DNA of 9,030 nt, taken from Comamonadaceae bacterium (GTDB lineage Bacteria; Pseudomonadota; Gammaproteobacteria; Burkholderiales; Burkholderiaceae_C). The DNA lies in contig CANLWQ010000066.1 of the NCBI GenBank assembly GCA_947494405.1, positions 1-9,030 on the forward strand. The letters run 5' to 3'. Below, piece after piece: positions 1 to 7,410 of the stretch (within the stretch, counting starts at the first letter, position 1; each line of letters opens with the position of its first letter). The notes beneath the pieces are model-generated. The model saw only the letters and a program-made list of their open reading frames with translations. It was not told where the DNA came from and searched no databases. The position numbers and the translations under genes are program-made.

Positions 1-787
1 CAAATTCTTGTTGCTCTAGCCCCAACTTGTAAGCGCCGGCACGTCCAAATTCAGAGGCGGCAATGTCCAGCGAAATAGCCACTTGGTCGTAGCGGTAGCC
101 CGCCGCGTCAATGGCGCGGGTCAGGGTTTGCAGCGCTTCTTCATTGGAGTCAAACACCGGCCACCAGCCGCCTTCGTCGGCCACACCGGCGAGCTTGCCC
201 GCCGCCGCCATGAGCTTGCCGGCCGCGTGATAGACATTGGCTACCATTTCCAGCGCCTCGCTGAAACTTTGGGCCCCCACGGGCATGACCAAAAAATCTT
301 GTATATCCACCCGCCGCCCCGCATGGGCACCGCCGCCAAAAATTTGAATCTCTGGCAGGGGCAGGCGCACCGGTTTGTCGCCAGCCAAATAACGCCACAG
401 CGGCAAGCCCTCGCTGGCCGCGGCAGATTGCAACACCGCCAGCGAGGTGGCGATGGTGGCATTAGCGCCCAAGCGGCTTTTCAGCGGCGTGCCGTCCAGT
501 GCAATCAATACTTGGTCAATGCGTTCTTGGTCTGTGGCGTCCATGCCTTGCAGGGCTTGGGCAATTGGCCCATTCACCTGCGCCACTGCTTGGCTGACAT
601 CCAAACCGCCCAGCAAGGGACCGCCGTCGCGCAACTCTAGGGCCTCGCGGCTGCCGCGTGAAGCGCCTGCGGGCGCCACACCGCGCCCCAAAGCGCCGTT
701 GCTCAGTTGCACATCTACTTCTATGGTGGGGCGACCCCGCGAGTCCCAAATACGCCGTGCATGCAGGTGTTGAATCGTGGTGCTCAT
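1..787 (-). CDS. Divergent enolase (phosphopyruvate hydratase) paralogue, C-terminus beyond window
   Basis: The first 262 residues are visible; a full enolase has about 430, so roughly 165 C-terminal residues lie past the left edge. Enolase-type landmarks appear in order: DSRGRPTIEVDV (15-26), the mobile-loop region AGASRG (40-45), ALELRDG (49-55), VNGPIAQAL (71-79), LGANA (106-110), GGAHAG (152-157), DIQDF (161-165), ADEGG (203-207) and SLDIAASEF (239-247). Asp241 matches a Mg-binding Asp of classical enolases, and Glu205 and His155 match active-site residues. Differences from housekeeping enolase are clear: loop PSGASTG has become PAGASRG, the catalytic-region QEF has become QDF (Asp164), and GDEGGxAPN has become ADEGGWWPV. 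The two Lys residues of the C-terminal barrel cannot be checked. The ATG shares its A with the TGA of the upstream kinase gene (TGATG), which suggests translational coupling. It probably performs an enolase-type dehydration. Whether the substrate is 2-phosphoglycerate or a relative is not decided by the sequence, and the main enolase is presumably elsewhere in the genome. Confidence 0.88.
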   Translation of the reverse strand, partial: MSTTIQHLHARRIWDSRGRPTIEVDVQLSNGALGRGVAPAGASRGSREALELRDGGPLLGGLDVSQAVAQVNGPIAQALQGMDATDQERIDQVLIALDGTPLKSRLGANATIATSLAVLQSAAASEGLPLWRYLAGDKPVRLPLPEIQIFGGGAHAGRRVDIQDFLVMPVGAQSFSEALEMVANVYHAAGKLMAAAGKLAGVADEGGWWPVFDSNEEALQTLTRAIDAAGYRYDQVAISLDIAASEFGRAGAYKLGLEQQEF

Positions 788-1779
788 CAAGGTGTCCAGT
801 GTTGTCTAAGCGTCTGCAAAAGGGTGGCGGGTTGCAGCAAAAAGGGTTTGGCAAAACGGCGCACATGTTCGCGCTGGTGGTCGGTGGTGAGGTATTCCAC
901 TGGCGACTTGCCATCCACCCGCGCCAACAACAGGCCCGCCAGCAAAGCGCAGGCGCGCGCCTCCAGTGCGGCGCGGTCTTCCCAGTTGACCGCTGACAAA
1001 TAGCTGTGGGCCAAAGCATCAAAGCAGTCTAGGTAAGCCGTGTGGTGCGCGGGTTTCCATAAGCATTTGAGCAGCAAATGGTTAAGCACAAACGCCAAGT
1101 CGAAAGCCGGGTCACCGTACCAAGCGCATTCGGCGTCTAAAAATACGGGCCCGTGTGGTCCGATCAAGATGTTTTTAGGGCTGACGTCGCCATGAACCAA
1201 CACATATTTGTGCGACAAGGTTTGCTGCACCAAGCCATGCAAGGCCTGGGCGCAATCGGGGTGGCGCAATGCAGTTGCGTTGAAATACGGGTCTAGGCGA
1301 ATGGCCAGAAAATCTTGATCATGGTCAAACGCTTGGGCTAAATCGGCTTGGCCGGCGCTTGCTGCATGCCAAGTGGCCAAGCACTGAGCCACTTTCTTGG
1401 CGATATGCACATCCATCACGCCATCGCGCAACTGGGTTTTCCACACAGGGTGTTGATCTGGGGATAAGTAAGCCATGGCAAACACGCAGTCTTGTTGGTC
1501 TTCACCCAGCAGCGCAGGAACCGCATGGGGCAGGTGTTGGGTGGCAAACCGCAACCACGCCACCTCGTGTCTGTTGCGCTTGACCGGCGCTTCCCACAGC
1601 GCGGCCACCTTCAGCTGCGGCAAGGCGCGTTTGAGGCAAAAGCTTTGCCTTGGCGTGTCCACCCGCACGATGAGCGAGGACACCCCGCCAGTTAAGGGAG
1701 TGAAAGTGGGCGTTTCATTTGGCAGCAACAAACCCATACGGTGCAGGGGCGCGATCAACTCGGGGTGTGGATGAGTCAA
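787..1779 (-). CDS. Phosphotransferase of the APH/choline-kinase-like fold
   Basis: A cytosolic protein of about 330 residues with the aminoglycoside phosphotransferase (APH, protein-kinase-like) fold. What is seen: a nucleotide-loop-like LTGGVSS near residues 30-35, a candidate ATP-binding Lys in CLKRA (Lys50), the catalytic HGDVSPKN (196-203, with Asp198 as probable base and Asn203), and the metal-binding DAE (Asp215, Glu217) followed by YGDPAFDLAF. The DxE and the following YGDPxxD recall methylthioribose kinase more than true aminoglycoside kinases, so a small metabolite is a likelier substrate than an antibiotic. The start is uncertain. I chose TTG at 1779 because AAGG (1792-1789) sits 9 nt upstream. 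An in-frame TTG at 1797 would add 6 residues and overlap the upstream gene by 7 nt but has no visible ribosome-binding site; an ATG lies at 1737. The gene ends in TGATG, overlapping the enolase-like gene by 1 nt, so the two products probably act together. Substrate unknown. Confidence 0.85.
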   Translation of the reverse strand: MTHPHPELIAPLHRMGLLLPNETPTFTPLTGGVSSLIVRVDTPRQSFCLKRALPQLKVAALWEAPVKRNRHEVAWLRFATQHLPHAVPALLGEDQQDCVFAMAYLSPDQHPVWKTQLRDGVMDVHIAKKVAQCLATWHAASAGQADLAQAFDHDQDFLAIRLDPYFNATALRHPDCAQALHGLVQQTLSHKYVLVHGDVSPKNILIGPHGPVFLDAECAWYGDPAFDLAFVLNHLLLKCLWKPAHHTAYLDCFDALAHSYLSAVNWEDRAALEARACALLAGLLLARVDGKSPVEYLTTDHQREHVRRFAKPFLLQPATLLQTLRQHWTP

Positions 1780-1790
1780 TGTGTCAGGCC

Positions 1791-2243
1791 TTACCAAGAA
1801 ATATTGAATTTATGTAGCAAGGGGCGCAATACAAACAGCGGGCCCACCCATAAGTACTGCACATCTTCAAAGAAGGAGGGTTTTTTTCCTTCAAGCTTGT
1901 GACCAATAAATTGCAAAACCCAAGCGAAAACAAAGATGCCTATACACAGCGGCAGGCGAGCCTCGCCCATGGCGTGAACCAAGGCCAACAGCAAGACAGA
2001 CCAAACACCCATCGCCAGTAAAAACACCCCAGACAAACGGGCGTAATACACCATGCTGGCCGCCATGAACGCATAGGCCAGCCATGGGTGAATGCAAAAA
2101 ATCAAGCCAATCAGGCTGAGCATGATGAGGGGAATGGCAATGAAATGGATGCGCTCATTCACTGCATGTTGGTGACTCTCCCCATAATGCGCCAACAACT
2201 GGTCTATGCGGCGCTCAGGTAAAGCTTCTTCCAAGGTTTCCAT
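1791..2243 (-). CDS. DUF962 / Mpo1-like (YGL010w family) membrane protein
   Basis: A complete 150-residue protein with about four hydrophobic segments (roughly 33-51, 54-71, 74-92 and 98-115), so an inner-membrane protein. The family signature is present: an N-terminal HYGESHQHAVNERIHF (19-34) and a C-terminal IGHKLEGKKPSFFEDV (113-128) just before a last hydrophobic stretch. The yeast family member Mpo1 is an Fe(II)-dependent dioxygenase in alpha-oxidation of phytosphingosine-derived fatty acid. The conserved His residues here (19, 24, 26, 33, 115) fit a metal site, but the bacterial substrate is not known and I do not assign one. The start is well supported by AGGAG at 2255-2251, 7 nt before the ATG. 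It begins 18 nt after ftsY and is followed by the kinase gene, so it probably shares the ftsY transcript. No link in function to FtsY is evident. Confidence 0.85.
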   Translation of the reverse strand: METLEEALPERRIDQLLAHYGESHQHAVNERIHFIAIPLIMLSLIGLIFCIHPWLAYAFMAASMVYYARLSGVFLLAMGVWSVLLLALVHAMGEARLPLCIGIFVFAWVLQFIGHKLEGKKPSFFEDVQYLWVGPLFVLRPLLHKFNISW

Positions 2244-2261
2244 GTTGTTTCTCCTGAAAAT

Positions 2262-3263
2262 TCAGCTGATCAGTGCTTGGGCGAATTCCTCGGCGTTGAA
2301 AGCCTGAAGGTCCTCCAGCTTTTCGCCTATGCCAATGAAATACACCTTCAGAGGCTTAGGTGCTGGGGTGTTGCGTTGCTGCGCCCATAAAGCAATGGCG
2401 GCCAGCACGCCGCCTTTGGCCGTGCCATCAAGTTTGGTGACGATCAAGCCTGTGAGGCCCAACGCTTCGTCAAAGGCTTTGACTTGTGCCAAGGCGTTTT
2501 GGCCGGTGTTGCCATCAATCACCAACAACACCTCGTGGGGCGCAGAGGCATCGGCTTTTTGGATGACGCGCTGGACTTTTTTCAGCTCGTCCATCAAATG
2601 CATTTGCGTGGGGAGGCGACCCGCGGTGTCTATCAACACCACATCGCGGCCTCGGGCCTTGCCAGCCGTGACCGCATCAAAACTCACTGCTGCAGGGTCG
2701 CCTTGGTCTTGGCTGATGATGTCGACTTGGTTGCGGTCGGCCCACACCAACAACTGTTCTTTGGCGGCTGCGCGAAAGGTGTCAGCTGCAGCCAGCAGCA
2801 CACTCAAACCCGCGTCACTCAGGTGGCGGGTGAGTTTGCCAATCGAGGTGGTTTTGCCCGCCCCATTCACACCAGCCACCATGATGACTGTGGGTTTGTG
2901 AAGCGACAGCGTCAGCGCCCCTTCAAGCGGCAGCAGCACTTGGGTCAATACCTCAGTGAGCAAGACTTTCACCTGATCGGGTTGGGTGCTTCCAGTGGCT
3001 TTGACGCGCAACTTCAAGGCTTGCAACACAGCTTGGGTGGCCGGCATGCCGGCGTCGGCCATCAAGAGTGCAGATTCCAGTTCTTCATACAAAGCGTCAT
3101 CGATGACTTTGCCGCCAAACACCCCCGCGATGCTGCTGCCCGTGCGTTGCAAACTGCTGCGTAATCGACCCAGCCAGTTTTGGGCAGCAACTTGCGCGGG
3201 CGAGGTGCTGCTCTCGACTAAGGCCGCCGGCGCAGGGGTCTTTCTTTTGAACAAACTGAACAT
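2262..3263 (-). CDS. ftsY: Signal recognition particle receptor FtsY
   Basis: The SRP-receptor GTPase docks SRP/ribosome complexes at the inner membrane for co-translational insertion of membrane proteins. It is 333 residues from ATG 3263. Seen in order: a short basic N-terminus MFSLFKRK suited to membrane contact, a helical N domain (about 30-120, with DDALYEELESALLMADAG), then the G domain with P-loop GVNGAGKTT (131-139), the SRP-GTPase-specific DTFRAAAKEQL (161-171), DTAGR (212-216), TKLDGTAKGG (276-285) and GIGEKLEDLQAF (311-322). The acidic A domain of E. coli FtsY is essentially missing, as in many betaproteobacteria. An in-frame ATG at 3314 would add 17 residues, but that extension looks unlike FtsY and would nearly abut the divergent gene, so 3263 is preferred. 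Neither start has a strong Shine-Dalgarno. It is the first gene of the minus-strand unit leading to the DUF962, kinase and enolase-like genes. Confidence 0.96.
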   Translation of the reverse strand: MFSLFKRKTPAPAALVESSTSPAQVAAQNWLGRLRSSLQRTGSSIAGVFGGKVIDDALYEELESALLMADAGMPATQAVLQALKLRVKATGSTQPDQVKVLLTEVLTQVLLPLEGALTLSLHKPTVIMVAGVNGAGKTTSIGKLTRHLSDAGLSVLLAAADTFRAAAKEQLLVWADRNQVDIISQDQGDPAAVSFDAVTAGKARGRDVVLIDTAGRLPTQMHLMDELKKVQRVIQKADASAPHEVLLVIDGNTGQNALAQVKAFDEALGLTGLIVTKLDGTAKGGVLAAIALWAQQRNTPAPKPLKVYFIGIGEKLEDLQAFNAEEFAQALIS

Positions 3264-3328
3264 AAGGGCGAGGTTTCTAGAATGTCGTCTGTCTTGCCAA
3301 AAGAGCAAGCGCATACCTGAGCCATTCT
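3264..3328. promoter_or_regulatory. Divergent promoter region between ftsY and the M16 peptidase pair
   Basis: This 65-bp gap separates two divergent transcription units and must hold, or lie beside, their promoters. Candidates are weak. For the plus strand, TAGAAT at 3278-3283 is a 5/6 match to a -10 box with no good -35 at normal spacing. For the minus strand, TTGCTC (3308-3303), an 18-nt spacer and CATTCT (3284-3279) is a poor sigma70-like pair. A 5-bp inverted repeat, CTTGC/GCAAG (3293-3297 and 3305-3309), may be chance. The region's role is inferred from layout more than from motifs. Confidence 0.4.
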
Positions 3329-4756
3329 ATGAAACCCTTGTTCCTCCTAGTTTTTCGCGCCCCTGTTAGCTTGGCTTTGGGTCTGGCACTGGCTTTGACG
3401 CAGCTGTCAGCTCAGGCACAAACACCCCCCCAAGCCCAACAATTCACTTTAAGTAACGGCATGACGCTGATCGTCAAGGTGGATAAACGTGCGCCCACAG
3501 CGGTGCATATGCTGTGGGTGCGTGTGGGTTCCATGGATGAAGTCGATGGCGTTTCTGGCGTGGCGCATGTGCTGGAGCACATGCTGTTCAAAGGCACGGC
3601 CACGGTCAAGCAAGGCGAGTTTTCGCGCCGGGTGGCGGCCTTGGGTGGGCGGGAAAATGCTTTCACCAACAAGGATTACACCGGTTACTACCAGCAAATT
3701 CCGGCCAAGCGCTTAAGTGAAGTGATGGCACTTGAAGCCGACCGTTTTTCCAACAACCAGTGGCCCGACGCTGAGTTTGTCAAAGAACTCGAGGTGGTCA
3801 AGGAAGAGCGTCGCATGCGCACCGAAGATTCGCCGCGCATGTTGATGTACGAGCAACTCAACGCCACCCAGTTTGTGGCCTCTCCCTACCGCCGCCCTGT
3901 GGTTGGTTGGATGAATGACTTAGACGCCATGACACCGCAAGACGCCCGCGATTTTTATCGGCGTTGGTATGTGCCGGCCAACGCCGCTGTGGTGGTGGTG
4001 GGCGATGTGGATGTGGCCGAGGTGAGGCGTTTGGCTGAAACCAGCTATGGGCAAATCCCCGCAGGCTTGGTGCCTGCGCGCAAGCCTCGCGAGGAGCCTG
4101 TACAAACCGGTACGCGCCGCGTGCTGGTCAAAGCGCCTGCCGATCAAGCCTATATCACTTTGTCTTGGAAAGTGCCCAATTTCTCTGGCTTTGAAGCCAC
4201 CGAGGACAACCGCGATGCGCTGGCGCTGACTTTGCTGTCTGCGGTTTTAGATGGTTACAGCGGTGCCCGCCTAGACCGCGCTTTGGCCCAAGGTGAGGGC
4301 CGCTTGGCAGACAGCGTGGGCGCCTCCAACACCATGAGTGGGCGTGGCCCGCAGGTGTTCATGCTTGACGCGGTACCCGCCAAGGGCAAAACCCCCGAAC
4401 AACTTGAGGTGGCTTTGCGCGCCCAAATCGCGCGAATCGCCAAAGAAGGTGTGAGCGAGGCCGAGATGCGACGCGTCAAAGCGCAGTGGATGGCGTCCAA
4501 TGTGTACCAGCGAGACTCCATCTTCAACCAAGCCCGTGAGTTGGGCAACGCTTGGATAGAAGGCATGCCTTTGGACAGCGCCGAGCGTGTGTTGGAAAGC
4601 TTGAACACCATCACCCCTGCCCAAGTGCAGGCGGTGGCAGCCAAATATTTTGGCGACGACACATTGACAGTGGCCACCTTGCTGCCGCAAACCGGCGCCA
4701 GAGCCTTCCCGCGCAAACCCAGCGCCGCCTCGCGTCATGGGGAGTCCACACGATGA
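3329..4756 (+). CDS. M16 family zinc peptidase, exported, catalytic subunit
   Basis: A 475-residue protein of the pitrilysin/mitochondrial-processing-peptidase family (M16B size). The N-terminus is a Sec signal peptide: Lys2, a hydrophobic stretch to about residue 24, and LSAQA as likely cleavage site near residue 30, so the mature enzyme is periplasmic. The inverted zinc motif is intact: His80-Val-Leu-Glu83-His84 followed by the third ligand Glu160 in ELEVVKEERRMR, which is 76 residues after His84, the same spacing as in processing peptidase beta. The conserved GGRENAFTNKDYT (106-118) follows the zinc motif as in the family. The C-terminal half carries the second M16 domain. It ends in ATGA overlapping the second M16 gene, so the two are probably made together and pair as an active/inactive heterodimer. 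The natural substrate is unknown; family members degrade or process small proteins and peptides. The Shine-Dalgarno is weak (GAG about 7 nt before ATG). Confidence 0.93.
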   Translation: MKPLFLLVFRAPVSLALGLALALTQLSAQAQTPPQAQQFTLSNGMTLIVKVDKRAPTAVHMLWVRVGSMDEVDGVSGVAHVLEHMLFKGTATVKQGEFSRRVAALGGRENAFTNKDYTGYYQQIPAKRLSEVMALEADRFSNNQWPDAEFVKELEVVKEERRMRTEDSPRMLMYEQLNATQFVASPYRRPVVGWMNDLDAMTPQDARDFYRRWYVPANAAVVVVGDVDVAEVRRLAETSYGQIPAGLVPARKPREEPVQTGTRRVLVKAPADQAYITLSWKVPNFSGFEATEDNRDALALTLLSAVLDGYSGARLDRALAQGEGRLADSVGASNTMSGRGPQVFMLDAVPAKGKTPEQLEVALRAQIARIAKEGVSEAEMRRVKAQWMASNVYQRDSIFNQARELGNAWIEGMPLDSAERVLESLNTITPAQVQAVAAKYFGDDTLTVATLLPQTGARAFPRKPSAASRHGESTR

Positions 4757-6072
4757 AACGCTTTGCTTGTGCAGTTGTATTACTTCTTCCCTTGGTTTCT
4801 TGGGCGGGCATTCCTATCCAACATTGGACCCTAGCAACGGGTGCCAAGGTGTATTTGGTGGAGGCCCCAGGTATCCCCATGGTGGATGTGCAAATCGAGT
4901 TTGACGCGGGTGCCCGTCGCGACCCGGCGGGTCAAACCGGCTTGGCCGTGGCTACCGCCAAAATGATGGGCAAGGGGGTCAAGGCCTTCCAAGGCCAAGC
5001 GGCCATGGATGAAAACCAGTTGGGCGAGGCTTGGGCCGACTTGGGTGCCATGGTGGGGGCTAACGCCAGCGCCGACCGCATGAGTTTTTCACTCAGAAGC
5101 CTCACCCGTCCCGAGTTGCTGGACGCGGCGGTTGCCTTGGCCGCTAGGCAGTTGGCAGCGCCCAGTTTCCCCTCAAAAGTGTGGCAAAGCGAGCGTCAGC
5201 GTTGGGTGGCGTCCATTGCCGAGTCCAACACCAAGCCGGCTACACAGGGCGGCAAAGCTTTCAACAAAGCCGTGTTTGGCACCCACCCTTATGGGGCTGA
5301 AGTGGATGAGGCCAGTTTGCGCCGCATTGATACCCCAGACATGGCGCAATTTTTAGCGCGCTACATGCTGCTGTGCCAAGCCAAGATCAGTGTGGTGGGC
5401 GCTGTCAATCGGGAACAAACCGAACGTTTGCTCACGCAGTTGCTCAGTGGCTTGCCACGCCAAAGCGCTTGCCCTGTGTTGCCAATGGTTGGCGAGGTCG
5501 CACCGTTGAAGCAAGCCCAAAAACTGGAAATCCCGTTTGAATCGGCGCAAGCCCATGTGTTCATAGGACAAGTTGGCATTGCCCGCCAAAACCCCGATTT
5601 CTTTGCTTTGACACTGGGTAACTATGTGCTGGGCGGTGGCGGTTTTGTGTCGCGCCTGACCAATGAGGTGCGCGAAAAGCGGGGTCTGAGTTACAGCGTG
5701 TACAGCTATTTTTCACCTGGCCAACACGCTGGTGCATTCATGGTGGGACTGCAAACCCGACCCGACCAAGCTGCGCAAGCCGTGCAAGTTGCCAGTGATG
5801 TGCTGGCCGAGTTTGTTCGCACCGGCCCTACCGACCAAGAAGTGCAAGCCGCCAAAGATTTTTTGATTGGCGGCTTTGCCTTGCGCATAGACAGCAACCG
5901 CAAACTGCTGGATAACCTCAGCAATATTGCTTGGTTCGATTTGCCTTTGGACTACCTGGACACCTGGTCGGCAGAAATGGACAAACTTACCTCCGCACAA
6001 ATCCAGCAGGCTTTTGCCCGCAATCTGCAACCCCAGCGCATGGTCAGTGTCATCTTGGGTGGCAAACCTTGA
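4753..6072 (+). CDS. M16 family peptidase-like protein, exported, non-catalytic partner
   Basis: A 439-residue M16-fold protein. It starts with a short Sec signal peptide (MKRF, a hydrophobic core, and SWA as cleavage site near residue 18). At the place where HxxEH should sit it reads GQTGLAVATAKMMGKG, so the zinc site is absent. The C-terminal domain keeps the family's substrate-binding signature in FVSRLTNEVREKRGLSYSVYS, including the conserved Arg and Tyr. This is the pattern of the alpha-type subunit of processing peptidases and of bacterial M16B pairs, not a sign of decay: the frame is intact throughout. The start is set by GGGGAG (4739-4744) 8 nt before ATG, and the ATGA overlap with the upstream catalytic subunit fits equal expression. 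A much longer upstream in-frame extension (to 4552) runs through the preceding gene and is rejected. The gene ends in TTGA, overlapping rsmD. Confidence 0.92.
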   Translation: MKRFACAVVLLLPLVSWAGIPIQHWTLATGAKVYLVEAPGIPMVDVQIEFDAGARRDPAGQTGLAVATAKMMGKGVKAFQGQAAMDENQLGEAWADLGAMVGANASADRMSFSLRSLTRPELLDAAVALAARQLAAPSFPSKVWQSERQRWVASIAESNTKPATQGGKAFNKAVFGTHPYGAEVDEASLRRIDTPDMAQFLARYMLLCQAKISVVGAVNREQTERLLTQLLSGLPRQSACPVLPMVGEVAPLKQAQKLEIPFESAQAHVFIGQVGIARQNPDFFALTLGNYVLGGGGFVSRLTNEVREKRGLSYSVYSYFSPGQHAGAFMVGLQTRPDQAAQAVQVASDVLAEFVRTGPTDQEVQAAKDFLIGGFALRIDSNRKLLDNLSNIAWFDLPLDYLDTWSAEMDKLTSAQIQQAFARNLQPQRMVSVILGGKP

Positions 6073-6626
6073 AACCTGGCGAGGTGCGCATCATTGGCGG
6101 GGAGTGGAAGCGCAGCAAATTGCCGCTGCCGCGCTCAGTCGATTTACGCCCCACGCCCGACAGGGTGCGCGAAACCTTGTTCAACTGGCTGGGCCAAGAT
6201 TTGTCCGGCTGGCATTGTGTGGACGCATTTGCCGGCACCGGCGCATTAGGCTTTGAAGCCGCGTCTCGCGGTGCGGCCAAGGTGCTGCTCTGCGATGTCA
6301 ATTCGGTGTGCATAGAAGCCATGACCAAAAGCCAGGCCAAGCTGGGGGCCAGCCAACTGCGTTTGGTGCGCAGCGATGGGTTGGCAACCCTCAGACAACA
6401 AGCGCCGCAAAGCCTGGATTTGGTGTTTATTGACCCACCTTACGACTTTGCGCATTACCCTTTGGCCTTGGCAGCCGCGGCGGCTTGCATCAAACCCACC
6501 GGGCAAATTTACCTGGAAGCTGCCAAAGCTTGGAGCGCAGATGAGCTGGGCGCTTTGGGCTTGCGCGTGGCGCGGCACTTGAAGGCTGGCGCGGTTCACG
6601 CCCACTTGCTGCAGCCAGCGGCATAA
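6069..6626 (+). CDS. rsmD: 16S rRNA (guanine966-N2)-methyltransferase RsmD
   Basis: A SAM-dependent methyltransferase that makes m2G966 in 16S rRNA of the small ribosomal subunit. The 185 residues match the family's usual size. Seen: VRIIGGEWKRSKL at the N-terminus (6-18), RPTPDRVRETLFNWL (27-41), SAM-binding DAFAGTGALGFEA (52-64), acidic motif LCDVNSVC (74-81) and the catalytic DPPY (122-125) of N2/N6 amino methyltransferases. The start is TTG 6069, inside the TTGA overlap with the upstream M16 gene, with GGGTGG 6 nt before it. The next alternative, GTG 6084, would leave only RIIGG after one residue and has GAG directly against it, so it is less likely. Coupled translation from the M16 gene is inferred. 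It is followed 30 nt later by coaD, a common bacterial pairing. Confidence 0.93.
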   Translation: MKPGEVRIIGGEWKRSKLPLPRSVDLRPTPDRVRETLFNWLGQDLSGWHCVDAFAGTGALGFEAASRGAAKVLLCDVNSVCIEAMTKSQAKLGASQLRLVRSDGLATLRQQAPQSLDLVFIDPPYDFAHYPLALAAAAACIKPTGQIYLEAAKAWSADELGALGLRVARHLKAGAVHAHLLQPAA

Positions 6627-6656
6627 TGCCTCGACCCTTTGCCGATAGGAGCGCTG

Positions 6657-7407
<751 letters not shown>

Positions 7408-7410
7408 AGC

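Noticed and set aside
83..640. Open frame of 185 codons on the plus strand opposite the enolase-like gene
   Set aside because: Composition is a shadow of the GC-rich minus-strand gene; no domain, start signal or context supports it.
787..1797. Aminoglycoside resistance gene
   Set aside because: The fold is shared, but the DAE motif, chromosomal operon context and enolase partner point to a metabolite kinase; nothing suggests mobile resistance.
2484..3164. Open frame of 226 codons antisense to ftsY
   Set aside because: FtsY on the other strand has every GTPase motif; this frame has no recognisable motif or ribosome-binding site.
3293..3309. Inverted repeat CTTGC/GCAAG in the ftsY/M16 spacer as a regulator site or hairpin
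   Set aside because: Only 5 bp per arm with a 7-nt spacer; well within chance for this composition.
3264..3314. 17-residue N-terminal extension of FtsY from ATG 3314
   Set aside because: The extension does not resemble FtsY N-termini, while MFSLFKRK from 3263 does, and it would leave only 14 nt for two divergent promoters.
4552..4752. N-terminal extension of the second M16 protein into the preceding gene
   Set aside because: The ATG at 4753 has a good ribosome-binding site and begins a signal peptide; the extension would bury it and is only a shadow of the first M16 gene.
5931..6068. N-terminal extension of RsmD to an upstream in-frame start
   Set aside because: RsmD proteins begin a few residues before RIIGG; the extension lies fully inside the M16 gene.
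4753..6072. Second M16 gene as a decayed peptidase because HxxEH is missing
   Set aside because: The frame is intact, the signal peptide and substrate motif are kept, and paired M16B subunits normally include one non-catalytic member.
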